NCBI GenBank assembly: GCA_949316495.1
Contig: OX439008.1
Coordinates: forward strand, 13,349,532-13,413,531
Length of the DNA: 64,000 bases
Source: Amphiduros pacificus
Lineage: Eukaryota > Annelida > Polychaeta > Phyllodocida > Hesionidae
Reading direction: 5' to 3'
The notes beneath the pieces were generated by a model. It ran no database searches and was not told the origin of the DNA. It saw only the letters and a list, made by a program, of their open reading frames with translations. Positions within the stretch are counted from its first letter, which is position 1; the number at the start of each line of letters is the position of its first letter. Below are positions 12,536-24,993 of this stretch, piece after piece. The position numbers were made by a program, and so were the translations under genes.

Positions 12536-13639
12536 ATGTAGATTGACTGTCTTCCCTTCATTCTGTCTGTGATATGGCAGTTTTCTACTATACACAATAC
12601 TGTAACAACCACGCATGGGAAATGATTGGTGTCCATTCTATATAATAGATTTAGCAAGTCGAATTAATGTGATGAGATTAGACAGAGAGAACGAAGAGCT
12701 TGCTCACTGATAGATGATCTACTGAATAGATGTAGACCAAGCCTTGCTAATCTACGATTAACATAAGGTTATCCTGCACACTAGAAGGGCACCGCACACA
12801 TAGAGTACATATACCCATCATATACACCTTTATGCTGGAAATTAAGCGACAAAATCAATTCTTTTTAAAGTTTGATATTCATATTCATGAAATCTGACCA
12901 CTACAATTATTATGGGGGGCTTTGTGAATCTGAGTGGCTTTGCCTTGTCTTTTTGGTGGGACCAGGTGATGAACTGTGTAGCTCTCAAGAAGGGCCTAAC
13001 AAGATTACATCCTCGCCTGGACACACGCTTTGAGCTAGATTGCTCTGTATCAGTCTGAACAACAAAGAAGGAGTGAAATCTGTTAGTCTCCACTTACTTT
13101 ATGGTCAGCACTCCAGTATATCTCCTAGCCTTGTTTAGGCTGCCACTTTGTACAAGCTTGTCCTTGTTTTACAGGCTGCAACCTCTCATAAATGTCCAAA
13201 TATATGGCCATGTTAACTAGCATAAGTTGTGTAGCACCCACAAAGGACTCACACGGTAATTAGGATGTACCGACCCAGTAGACTGGGCTACGTCAGCTAC
13301 TCTTTCAACGTTAACATTTCTTGGCAAAAAGAACATAGACTCTCCAAAAGAATATCGCTTATATATTGTTAAGCTTTAAATATAAAACAACATAGTTTTT
13401 GCTTGGGTTTTTACATCATTTTAAACATTATTCCAGTCATTTCGTGATGAGACCTACTTGTAGCAGATATTGTGCTGCCGGACTGAATTGGTCCTTGACA
13501 TGACAACCCACCCGGTCACAGATTTACAATGACAACGGATTAACCCTTTAGGTACAGGCATCAGCTCATTTGTGAAACTGTATTATGATTTCAATCTCGG
13601 ATCGAACACATGACCTTTGGATCACCACAAAGAAACTGG
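12536..13639. other. Unique DNA
   Basis: No gene or repeat recognised. Short frames on the reverse strand at 12842-13093 show no motif. Confidence 0.55.
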
Positions 13640-13876
<237 letters not shown>

Positions 13877-14066
13877 GTTGTTTATGTAAAGAAACTTAAT
13901 TATTTTGACAGACAAGTACTATAAACAAGCCCAATGTTGGTTTGAACACTCATCTCATACACAATTCTAAGATATGATGACACCCTGAGGACATGTTCTC
14001 ACAATGCACACAGACCGGCAAAGTTTTTATTTCAACATTGCAATAAGATACAAATGATATTATGTG

Positions 14067-14205
14067 ATTTGCTATCACTGATATCAACAACTGCTTTTAG
14101 AATGCTTAGATGTTATTGTTCCTCCCTAGCCTTGCAGACCTCATATTCATCTACGTTGAAAATCCAATTTTGAAACGATATCCAGAATATAGCGTTAACA
14201 ATAAT
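14067..14205. repeat. Dispersed repeat, copy A
   Basis: The first 33 bases match 20353-20385 at 31 positions (ATTTGCT.TCACTGA.ATCAACAACTG and onward). A weaker alignment continues through CTAGCC.TGCA, an ATCCAATTTTGAAACGATA-like segment and GTTAA.AATAATCT at the end. The two copies are about 6.3 kb apart in the same orientation. I do not recognise the family and see no coding capacity. A reverse-strand frame of 159 codons (14113-14592) starts outside and runs into it. Confidence 0.65.
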
Positions 14206-15104
14206 CTCATATAGTATAGATACCACAAAATAAAACCCTTTTAATGAGAAAACTATTGCTTTGTTATTTCGTGGAAATAAGATAGTAATGTTTTGCACTT
14301 TTGGAACTCCAGAATAAATACTTAATTGATAAAGACATTGCCAAATAGAACTTGTTTTTGATATCACAATAAATGTGAAACCATTGAAAACCCTTAGATT
14401 ACCAGGGTGGCGTATAAACCGATTATCATAAATTAGTATGGAAGTGATCCAGTCCTGAAAGGATAGTAAGAGAAAAACAGTGATTATATTTGGTATTATT
14501 GCTGAGTGGCCAGGATACCCAGTGTGATGACTATAGTAATTTATCTGATAGGATGTGATAATCATACACTCATACCACTTCCCACTCCACATCAGCTATA
14601 TAAGGATCATACACTGGGTGCTCCCAGACCAAATACTCTAGCCAGCTTGTGCATTATTTATGCCGTGCTAGCACAGAATTAACACTCACACTGTAAGAGG
14701 GCTCACTGAGTGACTGCAGTATCTCTGCTCTATTATATCCCACCTTTGGTTATTATACATCCTGCCAGATCCAGGATCCAGTCACATTCTTCTATAAATC
14801 ACGTTCTACACAAATAAACATGTTATGTACTCTTCAGGTATTGATGAGATTGATTGTATGCATCAAATAATGATATAAAAAGTTAATTACATACATTTCA
14901 CCATTGCCTATCCAGTCCTTGTTGGCAAATGAAATAGACATAAGTATATACCAAAATTATGGATAAAAGTGTCATCAAGTTTAGGTCAAGGCCACATGAT
15001 AAATGTTTCTTTCAGAGGGATGTAAAACATTTAATGTAAACATTCTCTTTCCATGCCATTGGGGTTATTATGGTTAATGATTCGTCGCACTGAGTTACTC
15101 GTGT
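14206..15104. other. Unique AT-rich DNA
   Basis: It contains most of a reverse-strand 159-codon frame (14113-14592), the longest frame in the window not made of a simple tandem repeat. The product is hydrophobic, with two similar phrases (LSFQDWI and ISFQNWI) but no recognisable domain. No gene is claimed. A TATATAAGG string lies at 14596-14604, too close to that frame's ATG to serve it. Confidence 0.45.
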
Positions 15105-15110
15105 GGTCTC

Positions 15111-16110
15111 CAAGGTGTGTCACGTATGCTAGTGTACGTCATTCTGAGGTGTGTCACGTATGCTAGTGTACATCATTCTGAAGTGTGTCACGTATGCTAG
15201 TATCTGAGGTGTGTCACGTATGCTAGTGTACATCATTCTGGTGTGTGTCACGTATGCTAGTGTACATCATCTTGAGGTGTGTCACGTATGCTAGTACACA
15301 TCATTCTGAGGTGTGTCATGTAGGCTAATACACATCATTCTGAGGTGTGTCATGTATGCTAATACACATCATTCTGAGGTGTGTCACGCATGCTAGTGTA
15401 CGTCATTCTGAGGTGTGTCACGTATGCTAGTGTACGTCATTCTGAAGTGTGTACTTCATTCTGAGGTGTGTCATGTATGCTAGTGTACTTCATTCTGAGG
15501 TGTGTCATGTATGCTAGTATACGTCATTCTGAGGTGTGTCATGTATGCTAGTGTACATCATTCTGAGGTGTGTCATGTATGCTAGTATACGTCATTCTGA
15601 GGTGTGTTATGTATGCTAGTGTACGTCATTCAGAGGTGTGTCATGTATGCTAGTGTACATCATTCTGAGGTGTGTCATGTATGCTAGTATACGTCATTCT
15701 GAGGTGTGTCATGTATGCTAGTGTACATCATCCTGAAGTGTGTCATGTATGCTAGTGTACATCATCCTGAGGTGTGTCATGTATGCTAGTGTACATCATC
15801 CTGAAGTGTGTCATGTATGCTAGTGTCCATCATCCTGAGGTGTGTCATGTATGCTAGTATACGTCATTCTGAGGTGTGTCACGCATGCTAGTGTACGTCA
15901 TTCTGAGTTATGTCATGTATGCTAGTGTACATTATCCTGCTGTGTGTCACGTATGCTAGTGTACATCATCCTGAGGTGTGTCATTTATGCTAGTATACGT
16001 CATTCTGAGGTGTGTCACGCATGCTAGTGTACGTCATTCTGAGGTATGTCATGTATGCTAGGGTACATCATTCTGAGGTGTGTCACGCATGCTAGTGTAC
16101 GTCATTCTGA
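15111..16110. repeat. 34-bp minisatellite, about 29 units
   Basis: The unit is 34 bp, of the form GAGGTGTGTCATGTATGC then TAGTGTACATCATTCT. Variation is concentrated at a few positions: CACGTATG or CATGTATG, and TGTACGTCATTC or TGTACATCATTC. Variants are interspersed rather than sorted, as expected from unequal exchange and gene conversion. A few units are truncated near 15200 and 15450. Confidence 0.95.
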
Positions 16111-16112
16111 TT

Positions 16113-16640
16113 TCAATTCTTTGCCAAAAAACATTATTATATGCATAAACGAAATACATATACATATAAAACCATATTACCACAACACACTGTTACTTAT
16201 GACCTTTAAACAGACACGGGCTCAAAAGGCCAAACGGTGTGATTACACATCATCTAGTGACATCTTGTATGTATGCATTTCACAAACCTGGTGACACAAT
16301 GTGAGAGTTATTTTGTTGGCATATGTGAAATGAAAAGTGTTGTACATGGTTAAGGAAAATTGGTGACACAATTGCACACTTTGTTGACCTAACAAATTGG
16401 GATATTTTATATAGTAGTTTGTATTTTGTATTGTAATTTGTATTGTATTTTGATACATTTGTCTATGGTCACTCACAACTGACATTCTTGATTGCAAAAA
16501 CAAAGCAAAGGATGTCACCTTACTGAACCGAGACCCGGCTGTGCCCCCATTACAATATGTCACAAACATACTGATTTAACATCCTGAAAGTCCCAGACCT
16601 ATCATGAGCTCATTATGTAACCACAGCCCACCTGAGGCAC
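16113..16640. other. Unique AT-rich spacer between two minisatellites
   Basis: A reverse-strand frame of 108 codons (16243-16569) has no recognisable motif. Nothing else seen. Confidence 0.5.
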
Positions 16641-16644
16641 AACG

Positions 16645-16816
16645 CCCACCACCTGATGGCATGCCCACCTGATGACATGCCCACCTGATGACATGCCCAC
16701 CTGATGACATGCCCACCTGATGTCATGCCCACCTGATGGCATGCCCACCTGATGTCATGCCACCTGATGACATGCCCACGTGATGACATGCCCACCTGAT
16801 GACATGCCCACCTGAT
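16645..16816. repeat. 16-bp minisatellite (ATGCCCACCTGATGAC)
   Basis: About ten units, alternating GATGACATG, GATGTCATG and GATGGCATG variants, with one unit shortened by a base (near 16760). Each unit carries CACCTG, a Snail/E-type E-box. The reverse frame reading HVIRWACHQVGM is read-through. Confidence 0.93.
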
Positions 16817-17138
16817 CCTCAGCACCTGATCCTCAGCACCAGATCCTCAGCACCAGATCCTCAGCACCAGATCCTCAGCACCATATCCTCAGCACCAGAT
16901 CCTCAGCACCTGATCCTCAGCACCTGAACCTCAGCACCTGAGACTCAGCACCTGACCCTCAGCACCTGATCCTCAGCACCTGAACCTCAGAACCAGATCC
17001 GCAGCACCAGATCCTTAGCACCAGATCCTCAGCACCTGATCCTCAGCACCTGATCCTCAGCACCTGATCCTCAGCACCTGATCCTCAGCACCTGAGACTC
17101 AGAACCAGATCCGCAGCACCGGATCCTCAGCACCTGAG
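16812..17138. repeat. 14-bp minisatellite (CTCAGCACCTGATC)
   Basis: About 23 units of CTCAGCACCTGATC with CCAGATC, CTGAACC and CTGAGACT variants. It begins directly where the 16-bp array ends and shares its CACCTGAT core, so the 14-bp unit probably arose from the 16-bp unit or vice versa. Confidence 0.93.
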
Positions 17139-17145
17139 TCCTTTC

Positions 17146-19094
17146 CTACTGTTGATCTGGGAGTTGACGGTCACGTCTGAGGTCTAGCGCGGCGAGGGTT
17201 ACGAACACACTGATAAGCTGTGAAGGGCAGAGCTCTGTTCTGTAGCAACAGGTTTTGATATATCTGGCAACGTATTTAGAATGATTGATTCCCAAGGCTA
17301 TGTGCAAGGAGGAAGGGCCTGGGAAGATGTAGAAGAAGCATTTCATTCTAATCAGGCAGTGTTTGGTATTAGAGCCAAGGTAGTAGCAACCAAATTGGGA
17401 AGTGTGAAAGAGATGGCTTGAGACCATCCATCAGTGGGTGTCTGTGGGGTGGTGGCGTGGAGGAGGGTGTTGCACGGTGTAATCTATGCCTACTCTGCTT
17501 CAGGCCTCCCCAGGCTCAGCATTAGCCCCACCCATCCCTCAGGCCGTCACCACCAACCACATTAGCCTCACGCAGACATTGTCTGTTTGAGACCAAGACA
17601 CGTCCAAATCCCCGGAAACACCTCTCCGGCCGTTATTTCTAAATGACCTGCAGGCGTTAACATTTATGATCATTTATCCCTATCATTTATGAGGAGAAAA
17701 TATCATTATTTCGCTACTATGTGCGATGAAAGTGAATCTCAAAAGTAGGTGTTTTGACTTTTAAGGGCCTGGCGCATATCCACATCCTGGTGCCAGGAAC
17801 ATAAAGAACCTTTTTTCCGATCTAGTATATACGATATTGCTACCACTAGAGGGCACTGGCGTAGTAATAATAACACCATTGTCCTCGGAGGCATTCACAT
17901 CTATCTTAACCTTTCACAAATCTGCCGCAATAAAACAGCAATCCATCTGTGCGCCATTGACCAGTGAAGAAACATGAACCCTCTCCTCGCGGAGGACAAT
18001 GTACCCTGATCTCACTGACCTCATATCCCGACTCCCCAGTGACCTCTCATTCACACCCTTGACCTTTGGCAACTTTTTATGATCTCTTTGACTTTTATAA
18101 AAGTTTGATGTATTGCTGTCCTCCTGTGCTGACAATATCCCTATTCCCTCAGTCTGGGCCCTCAGCATTTAGTCAATGAAATAATCATATGAAGATGAAA
18201 ATGTGATGGAACACCTTCTAACCTTTTCAACTTATTCCTATGAATACGAAGGTCCCCTAGGTGTCGCTAATAATCCACTACAATAACCATGAAATAAGGC
18301 ATTATGCTGCACTTGAATTCAAAATATATATCAAAATGGTTGTGGTAAGATTCATATACTGTTTGTTATATGTTCGCACAAATTTAAGCAGAAGACTTAA
18401 ATTTTCATTTCTTTCTTTAGGTTCCTGATAATGCGTGTTTTTTCATAATCATGGTTATTACTCTCGTGTAGATATTTACTTTCATCACAATAGATTCAAA
18501 CCAAAGACACAAATGTATTTTAACACCATGTGCGATAGTTCAACGCTTTAACACATGGAATTTGTTTTATCGCCTTTAGTACAGAATAAAATATAGTTTT
18601 GTAGTATTACATACAGCATTTAAACCTTGAGCAAAGCTTTTATTGTGTTTAATTAAGCTGATATAGCAATTACATATCCCCTTTGATTGTAGTTTGTGGT
18701 TATTAGTGCCCATATCCGGTGTGCCTGAGAATCTACTTCTCGTCGCTTCTTTCTTGCCATAATGATGTTATATCCAGGTCTTGATAAAAGAGACTTAATT
18801 AAATGTCATCCCAGACCGAGTATATTTAGATACTAGGAACCTCATTAACAATAAATACATTCTCTGTGTAGTTCTTGAAACACTCAAGACATTTCTACAA
18901 AAGAAATGGAATCGCGATTGGAAACAAAGTCATTTGGAACCAAATCAAATGTCCTGTCCCAAAGGTTGAGTAACCTTTATTCTAAACGGGACAAAACAAT
19001 CTTTAATGCTCCCCAAAAAGGACATTGATGCATATCTAAAGCCCTAGGCAATTATGTAAAAGTTGGCATAGGAGAAAAGGATTAAGGTCGTACA
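17146..19094. other. Unique DNA with a candidate regulatory block (17640-18180)
   Basis: No gene recognised. Within 17640-18180 lie ATTTATGATCATTTAT and TCATTTATGA homeodomain-type cores. They are followed by a perfect CTCF-type motif (17843), then three TGACCT nuclear-receptor half-sites, one of them within TTGACCTTTGG (HNF4/RXR type). Clustering of such sites in a base-richer patch suggests an enhancer or insulator, by inference only. Confidence 0.4.
17843..17856 (+). promoter_or_regulatory. CTCF-type motif CCACTAGAGGGCAC
   Basis: Matches the degenerate CTCF core CCASYAGRKGGCRS at all 14 positions. CTCF and its motif are widely conserved in bilaterians. Occupancy is not shown by sequence. 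Confidence 0.55.
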
Positions 19095-19925
19095 GATGTG
19101 TGTCTGGTGCTAAGCTGTGATGCTGGGGCTGGTGCTAAGTCCTGATGCTGGGGCTGGTGCTAAGTCCTAATGCTGGGGCTGGGGCTGGTGGTAAGTCCTG
19201 ATGCTGGGGCTGGGGCTGGGGCTGGGGCTAGGGCTGGTGGTAAGTCCTGATGCTGGGGTTGGGGCTGGTGGCAAGTCCTGGTGCTGGGGTTGGGGCTGGT
19301 GGCAAGTCCTGATGCTGGGGTTGGGGCTGGTGGCAAGTCCTGGTGCTGGGGCTGGTGGTAATTCCTGATGCTGGGATCGGGGCTGGTGGTAAGTCCTGAT
19401 GCTGGGGCTGGTGGTAAGTCCTGATGCTAGGGCTGGGAGTAAGTCCTGGTGCTAGGGCTGGGGGTAAGTCCTGGTGCTGGGGCTGGTGGTAAGTCCTGAT
19501 GCTAGGGCTGGGGGTAAGTCCTGGTGCTGGGGCTGGTGGTAAGTCCTGATGCCGGGGCTGGTGGTAAGTCCTGATGCTAGGGCTGGGGGTAAGTCCTGGT
19601 GCTGGGGCTGGTGGTAAGTCCTGATGCTGGGGCTGGTGGTAAGTCCTGATGCTGGGGCTGGTGGTAAGTCCTAATGCTGGGGCTGGGGCTGGTGGTAAGT
19701 CCTGATGCTGGGGTTGGGGCTGGTGGTAAGTCCTGATGCTGGGGCTGGTGGTAAGTCCTGATGCTGGGGCTGGTGGTAAGTCCTGATGCTGGGGCTGGGG
19801 CTGGTGGTAAGTCCTAATGCTGGGGCTGGGGCTGGTGCTAAGTCCTGATGCTGGGGCTGGTGCTAAGTCCTGATGCTGGGGCTGGGGCTGGGGCTGGGGC
19901 TTGGGGTTAGTCCTGATGATGGGGC
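19095..19925. repeat. 25-bp G-rich minisatellite with GGGGCT expansions
   Basis: The unit is GATGCTGGGGCTGGTGGTAA plus GTCCT (25 bp), repeated about 30 times; some units carry one or more extra GGGGCT hexamers. Because 25 is not a multiple of three, one reverse-strand frame passes through all three registers, giving cycling peptides HQDLPPAPA, SGLTTSPS and IRTYHQPQ. All are stop-free, hence a 298-codon frame (19228-20124) that is not a gene. Runs such as four GGGG blocks at 19205-19227 should form G-quadruplexes. Confidence 0.95.
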
Positions 19926-20352
19926 TGGGGCCAGCTCTCCTGATTAGCATCTTCATAAACACATAGCTAGCTAACTGAATCCGTACCACCTGACCAAAGG
20001 GGCTATCAATTCCTATATCTGACCTTTCTCCATTCCTCACTGACATTCCGCCAGATACCTTTAAACATACGCCGGTGTTATTGCTCATGTGTATGGAAAA
20101 TGCCGAAAATAATATGTAGTACATGTACTTTCATTATTGACAAAAAAACGTTCCTTCACTATTTGCAGTCCATTACACACTCACAATACAGTAGTGTACG
20201 TATGAAGTACAACTGTAGTGAGTCTTTTCAGTAAAGAATCTACTGCTTGGAGTGTGCATGAGACCCTTAAAAGCTGGTATCTATGTCAATTGAGGTAAAT
20301 TGATTCACTTCATCATAGCGCAGGTCAGCACCGGGAAATGTATTGACTAAAT
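19926..20352. other. Unique AT-rich DNA
   Basis: Nothing recognised. Confidence 0.55.
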
Positions 20353-20510
20353 ATTTGCTCTCACTGAAATCAACAACTGCTTTTAAAATGAATCGATGTT
20401 ACAATTCAACACTAGCCCTGCAAGCATAACCCATCTCTCCATTTGAATTTCGAATTATGAAATGATACGCGCAAAAAATAAACGTTAATAATCTTTTGAA
20501 TCAGTAATTA
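20353..20510. repeat. Dispersed repeat, copy B
   Basis: Diverged partner of 14067-14205. The best-conserved part is 20353-20385 (31 of 33 bases identical); similarity then fades and returns at ACGTTAATAATCT. Same orientation as copy A. Confidence 0.65.
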
Positions 20511-23500
20511 CTGATAAATGAATAATTAATAAAGCACAATGGTTTAGACAGTGTGTAAAAAATGGAGCATTGATTTGTACGAACCGAAAGGAACGCCATG
20601 TAGTTCGCTCAAAGCATGATGGGAATGCCCAGAGTCATTGACCCTGGGGAAGGTCCAACTAAACATTGAACTTAGGTGAGTTGGACTGGTAACAAATTAA
20701 ACATTGGCTATAGAAGTGAAGTGTAATCTACTGTAAAGCCTTAAAAGGATATCTAACATTGATTTCATTCATTCGTATATGTGATATATTTCAGGTTGTC
20801 TAAATATCAAATATTCAGTATGATATTTACAAAAAAAGCAAATAAATTCTTGTTCAAGATACGATGAATGCTGTACCAGCATACACACAAGCTCGTTCAT
20901 TTAGCTTATGATGTTCTTTCAATCTTTAATCTACTGAAAACAAAATGTGAATCCGAAGGGAATATATGTATCAAATGTGTCAAAGACCTATTATTAGATT
21001 ATTATAAAAATGAAATTAATGGACCTTATCCAAAAATCACAAACGGAAATATCAGCCCCTTTAACCATATGAGTGACTTTGATCTCTTAGTCATTAGTTT
21101 TGCTTATTTCTTTAATATCTGCTTTTGTAAAAGCAATTAGTGTTGAGAATTATGTTGATGGTAGCTTATAGGGTCTCTAAGATGCTTATTTACGTTTAGT
21201 AAGATATCCAAAATAGATGACTCAAAGTATGTTGGTTTGTGTCATTTGCTTTGACGTAATATTACTTATATATTTAATTAGTGTCTTCGTGTATGATTGA
21301 AACAAACACAAATATACCTGATCAGTATGTAACACAAAGATAATGGATGCCTATATACAGTGATTTCTCCAGAGCCTTCGCCTGCCTTTGATATAATGGA
21401 TCATCAATGTTGGGTATTATTACTAGCGCACGTAGCGGCCTAACCAAGGCGCACCCCAGGCGGAGTGTGGAATTAAGACAAAATGAAGGCCTAACCCCTC
21501 ATATTAACGCCGCTAATGACAACCAAATAGCAATTATTGAAAGATCCTGGTTAATAACATAAGAAAATCCCCTTACCATCAATTCTTCGGAGATGGGTCC
21601 CATGCTCCTTATGAGAACGTTTGTCATGACCTCTAGCGGCGCACCTGTAAAGATAGGAGCAGACAGATCTGATTAGGGATCATGCCTAGATGCTGTATGG
21701 GTTTAATTGGAGCAGAGAATCTTGGTTTATTACATCATATGGGGAGTGTGGCGTCTGTAATCTCTGCCTCTGTGACATATGGTCAACCCTGCCAATTACG
21801 CAATCTGCCACCCTCCTTCAACCACCTTCAAATTGACAAATCCTCATAATTGCATATAAAAGCATTCATTATTAAACATAAATCATATAATGAGATATAT
21901 GGTAAGATTGATATATTTCTTCTGCAAATGTGAGCACACCGTATTATGTACATGCTGCTATTATTCGTATTGTTTTACTAAAATCAATTGGAGTATCACA
22001 TAGTGCTGTTGAGCTCGCATGTCACGGTTGCCATAGAATTGATGTTTTGGACTTGCTCTATATATATTCTTGTCATATGACTGTAGACGTAATATAATGC
22101 TACTGAATATAACATTACTATGGGAGGTCAAATGTTTATAACCATTCTCACTGCACTATTTTCTCATATTTCATCAAAAGGTGATGTATTTCTTTGAAAT
22201 ATTCATAAACCTCTTAGTTTGATGTAAAATTTATCACTCATAGCCACCCTAGATCTAATTATAAAGGGTTACCTTGAATATAACTATCACTCTGGAACAT
22301 ACATGATTTATATACATCCAAGAGCTTATGCTAGATCTCAAACTATGACAGTTTAGTTATATAAGGGTGATTTAGTTTAGCTTAAGATGAAGATATTAAT
22401 GCAGTGAAATGTCAGGGCAGATGAAGGTGGTGACTTTGACAGACAGGTAGGTTTATGTGGGCTGCAGCTACCTGACACATGTCAGAACACCTTGCCACAT
22501 TCTACATGCTACATTGACAAATGGGAAAGCCAATCTCCCCATTGCTTTATTTTCTCTAGTATCACTGTTTTAACTTTGCATGCGTCAGTGTATTTTAGAA
22601 GGTGTATTACAAGGGATTTTCTTGGTAGTGCTCACAAAGACACGTATCTCCACTGCACTCCTTTGTCACCCAAGGTGGGTCTTTAAGCCCAAGACCGTAA
22701 TATCATGTCTTATTTAGGTCCATAGAGGTAAACCATCATTCATGTGTGGCTTTTAGAGAGAGACCCGATGTAACAAAATACCTTGAAGTATTTTCATTAG
22801 TATTAAACCAAACATGTTCTGTTGGGCAATAGTTAGGCTTACCATCAAGGAGATTTTCAAATAATCCAAGTTTCATCATCCCAGAGTTTGCCTTAATGGT
22901 ATGAGGTATAATGAAGAATACTCATCATAAGGAACACAGTCAAATATGATATTGGATTTTAAATTAATATTTCAAAGATTATATAAATGTTGATGGATTT
23001 AATCAAATATTCTTTAATTGAACAAAACATGAGCAATATTCAAAACTGGAAAGAGTGTTTTGGAGGTATCTGTGAGTGTATTCCAGCACCTGCCAGTAGC
23101 ATTTTATCAGAGGGTTATATCTCATATGACACGTCAAAGATGAGGGCAGATTAGAGTTGTAACTATAGATGAGTCTGTGAACCCTCATGGGGCACGTATG
23201 GTTTGTTTAGTCTGTGCACAGTAGGGCAACACGAATGTGTAGCCATACAAACTCTCTTGCTGTGGCATTTGATGGTGCTACTCCCAATTAGTGCCCTTCT
23301 CACCTGACATTACTTCCTACTGTGTTTATTTATAAGATAGAGAGAGACTTGGGAGAAGGATTGGTCGATTACCTAAGGTCTCATATTGCACCCTTAAAGG
23401 AGAAAATGATAATGTAACATTCACTTTTTACTTTACCTAAATCTGTATCTGTGGTGATAAGTTTAGAATAGTGATAACTACAAAACTGCAGTGATGGGCT

Positions 23501-23595
23501 AGGGCTTGAGATGAAGTGCTAGATGTGCATGGTCAGGCAGGCATCGCGGTCATATCAGCCTGACACACTATCTACTCTATGTGGTTTTTACAGCT

Positions 23596-23610
23596 GCTCC
23601 AGGGGGCGCT
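23596..23610 (+). promoter_or_regulatory. CTCF-like motif GCTCCAGGGGGCGCT
   Basis: The core AGGGGGCGCT is ideal and the upstream triplet is off-consensus (about 12 of 14 positions fit). It lies in a base-richer patch also holding AACGCCATTTTG, a YY1-type core on the reverse strand. Confidence 0.4.
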
Positions 23611-24030
23611 CTAAACGCCATTTTGAGCACATTCGCCTCACCAAAACCATGTTAAACCGAATCTCTTTAACCCCAATTTCAGAGAACTGCACAGGATGCG
23701 AAAATTCAGCACATTCCTCGCGACACCGGGCCACCATCATTCTGGGGGAATTCTGCGTTTCATTATAACACCTTTTATCCCAATCACTGCTACTTTAATG
23801 CCAAATCAAATCCATCGAATTGTAAATTGTGCGGCGGGATGAGGGATCCTGTGTAAAATTTGTTTAGTTCGCCTGCTACTTTTATAATACAACATACAGT
23901 TGTAATAATTCCCTTTCCAAGGTCATATGGATTATGTGAATAATTTCCGGAAATGCAGGATTCGTGTCTCACCGAAACACTATGTTTACATGGCTGTCTA
24001 TTCTGATTGTGTCACGTGACCCGAAGTGAG

Positions 24031-24049
24031 GTCTGCCAATATGGCAGAC
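24031..24049. repeat. Short palindrome GTCTGCCA-ATA-TGGCAGAC
   Basis: Eight-base perfect arms flank a 3-base centre, 11 bp downstream of a CACGTGAC E-box (24013-24020). It could be a dimeric factor site, but it does not fit the NFI or CArG consensus. Confidence 0.6.
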
Positions 24050-24894
24050 AACAGGTCCCGGGAGGCCGGCCAACTGGACCACAGGAACATAACCAATAAT
24101 CACAACCCACAAAGGCACATTGCAGTTGAAGGATTGGTGGAATTTCTTGCCGAATAGTCTCTGAATCATCTCCATCCAGCAATTGTGTTATGAAACGTTC
24201 TTAAATACGTTCTTTCTCGTTTCATCTAATAATTGAAATATCTTTTTTGTTTTAAGAAAAAATGAGATTTAAGAGTATATTACACGCATGTAAACGTCAA
24301 TAGAGAAAAAAGATCAAACAAGCATAGCTTTCAAGTTTAAAAAGATATAATATAATTGTGGAACCATCAATAAAGTGAAATGCCTTTTATCTTGGAAAGG
24401 CGCGTTTAGATCTTGCTGAAATTATTCCAGGTGTTTCTATTTGAGCGACAGAATAGGCAGGCTTAGATTTCATAGCACACAAGCCATCGCTATCGACTTT
24501 GCCTCTCAAACCTGCCAAATATTTCCGCCTCTTGACCTATTTTAGTTTCAATCTTAGGACTATTTCCGGTACATCATGTGACCCACTTTCCATCGACCAA
24601 TCAGAAACATTGTAATCAAAAATGTCAGTTGAGGTGCAGCAGCGTCTTTATCCTGAATTCGTTTCTCAACTATCAGCAATTGTTACATTGAAACGTAAAG
24701 TGCTTAGTGATTCACATACTCTTATTTACTCTTGTTGCTGCCTGAACAGCCCATCATTACTGATCTATTATCTGTGAATGTATCATATTCATTTGATGCA
24801 TGCAATTGAGCCAATTTTGCATAAAAATATGACTTTTGTTGATAAATATTATTGATAAATATCATATTTACCAAAAAACCAATTTGACAATTAG

Positions 24895-24895
24895 A

Positions 24896-24990
<95 letters not shown>

Positions 24991-24993
24991 ATA
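24895..24993. repeat. (TAAA)n microsatellite
   Basis: About 24 uninterrupted ATAA tetramers. The reverse frame reading LFIYLFIYL comes from it. Confidence 0.98.

Larger units (their letters stand above)
20511..24893. other. Unique AT-rich DNA
   Basis: No gene recognised; open frames are short and unlike known proteins (the best is 90 codons at 20868-21140, forward). It includes base-richer spots at 21410-21500 and 23540-23760 (with a CTCF-type motif) and at 24000-24120 (CACGTGAC plus a palindrome). Confidence 0.5.

Noticed and set aside
14113-14592. 159-codon hydrophobic reverse frame as a membrane protein gene
   Set aside because: No recognisable family, it overlaps a dispersed repeat at its end, and the TATA-like string is only about 5-10 bases from the ATG. 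A frame this long can arise by chance in 64 kb.
15111-16110. CRISPR array
   Set aside because: The regular 34-bp repeats have no unique spacers between them, and the context is eukaryotic. The same applies to the 26-bp array at 43.6-44.5 kb.
19228-20124. 298-codon reverse frame rich in Pro, Gln and Ser
   Set aside because: It is read-through of the 25-bp minisatellite, which has no stops in any register of that strand. Only the first part, outside the array, is unique, and it shows no domain.
21630-21642. CTCF motif at CCTCTAGCGGCGC
   Set aside because: The core is one base short of the consensus spacing.
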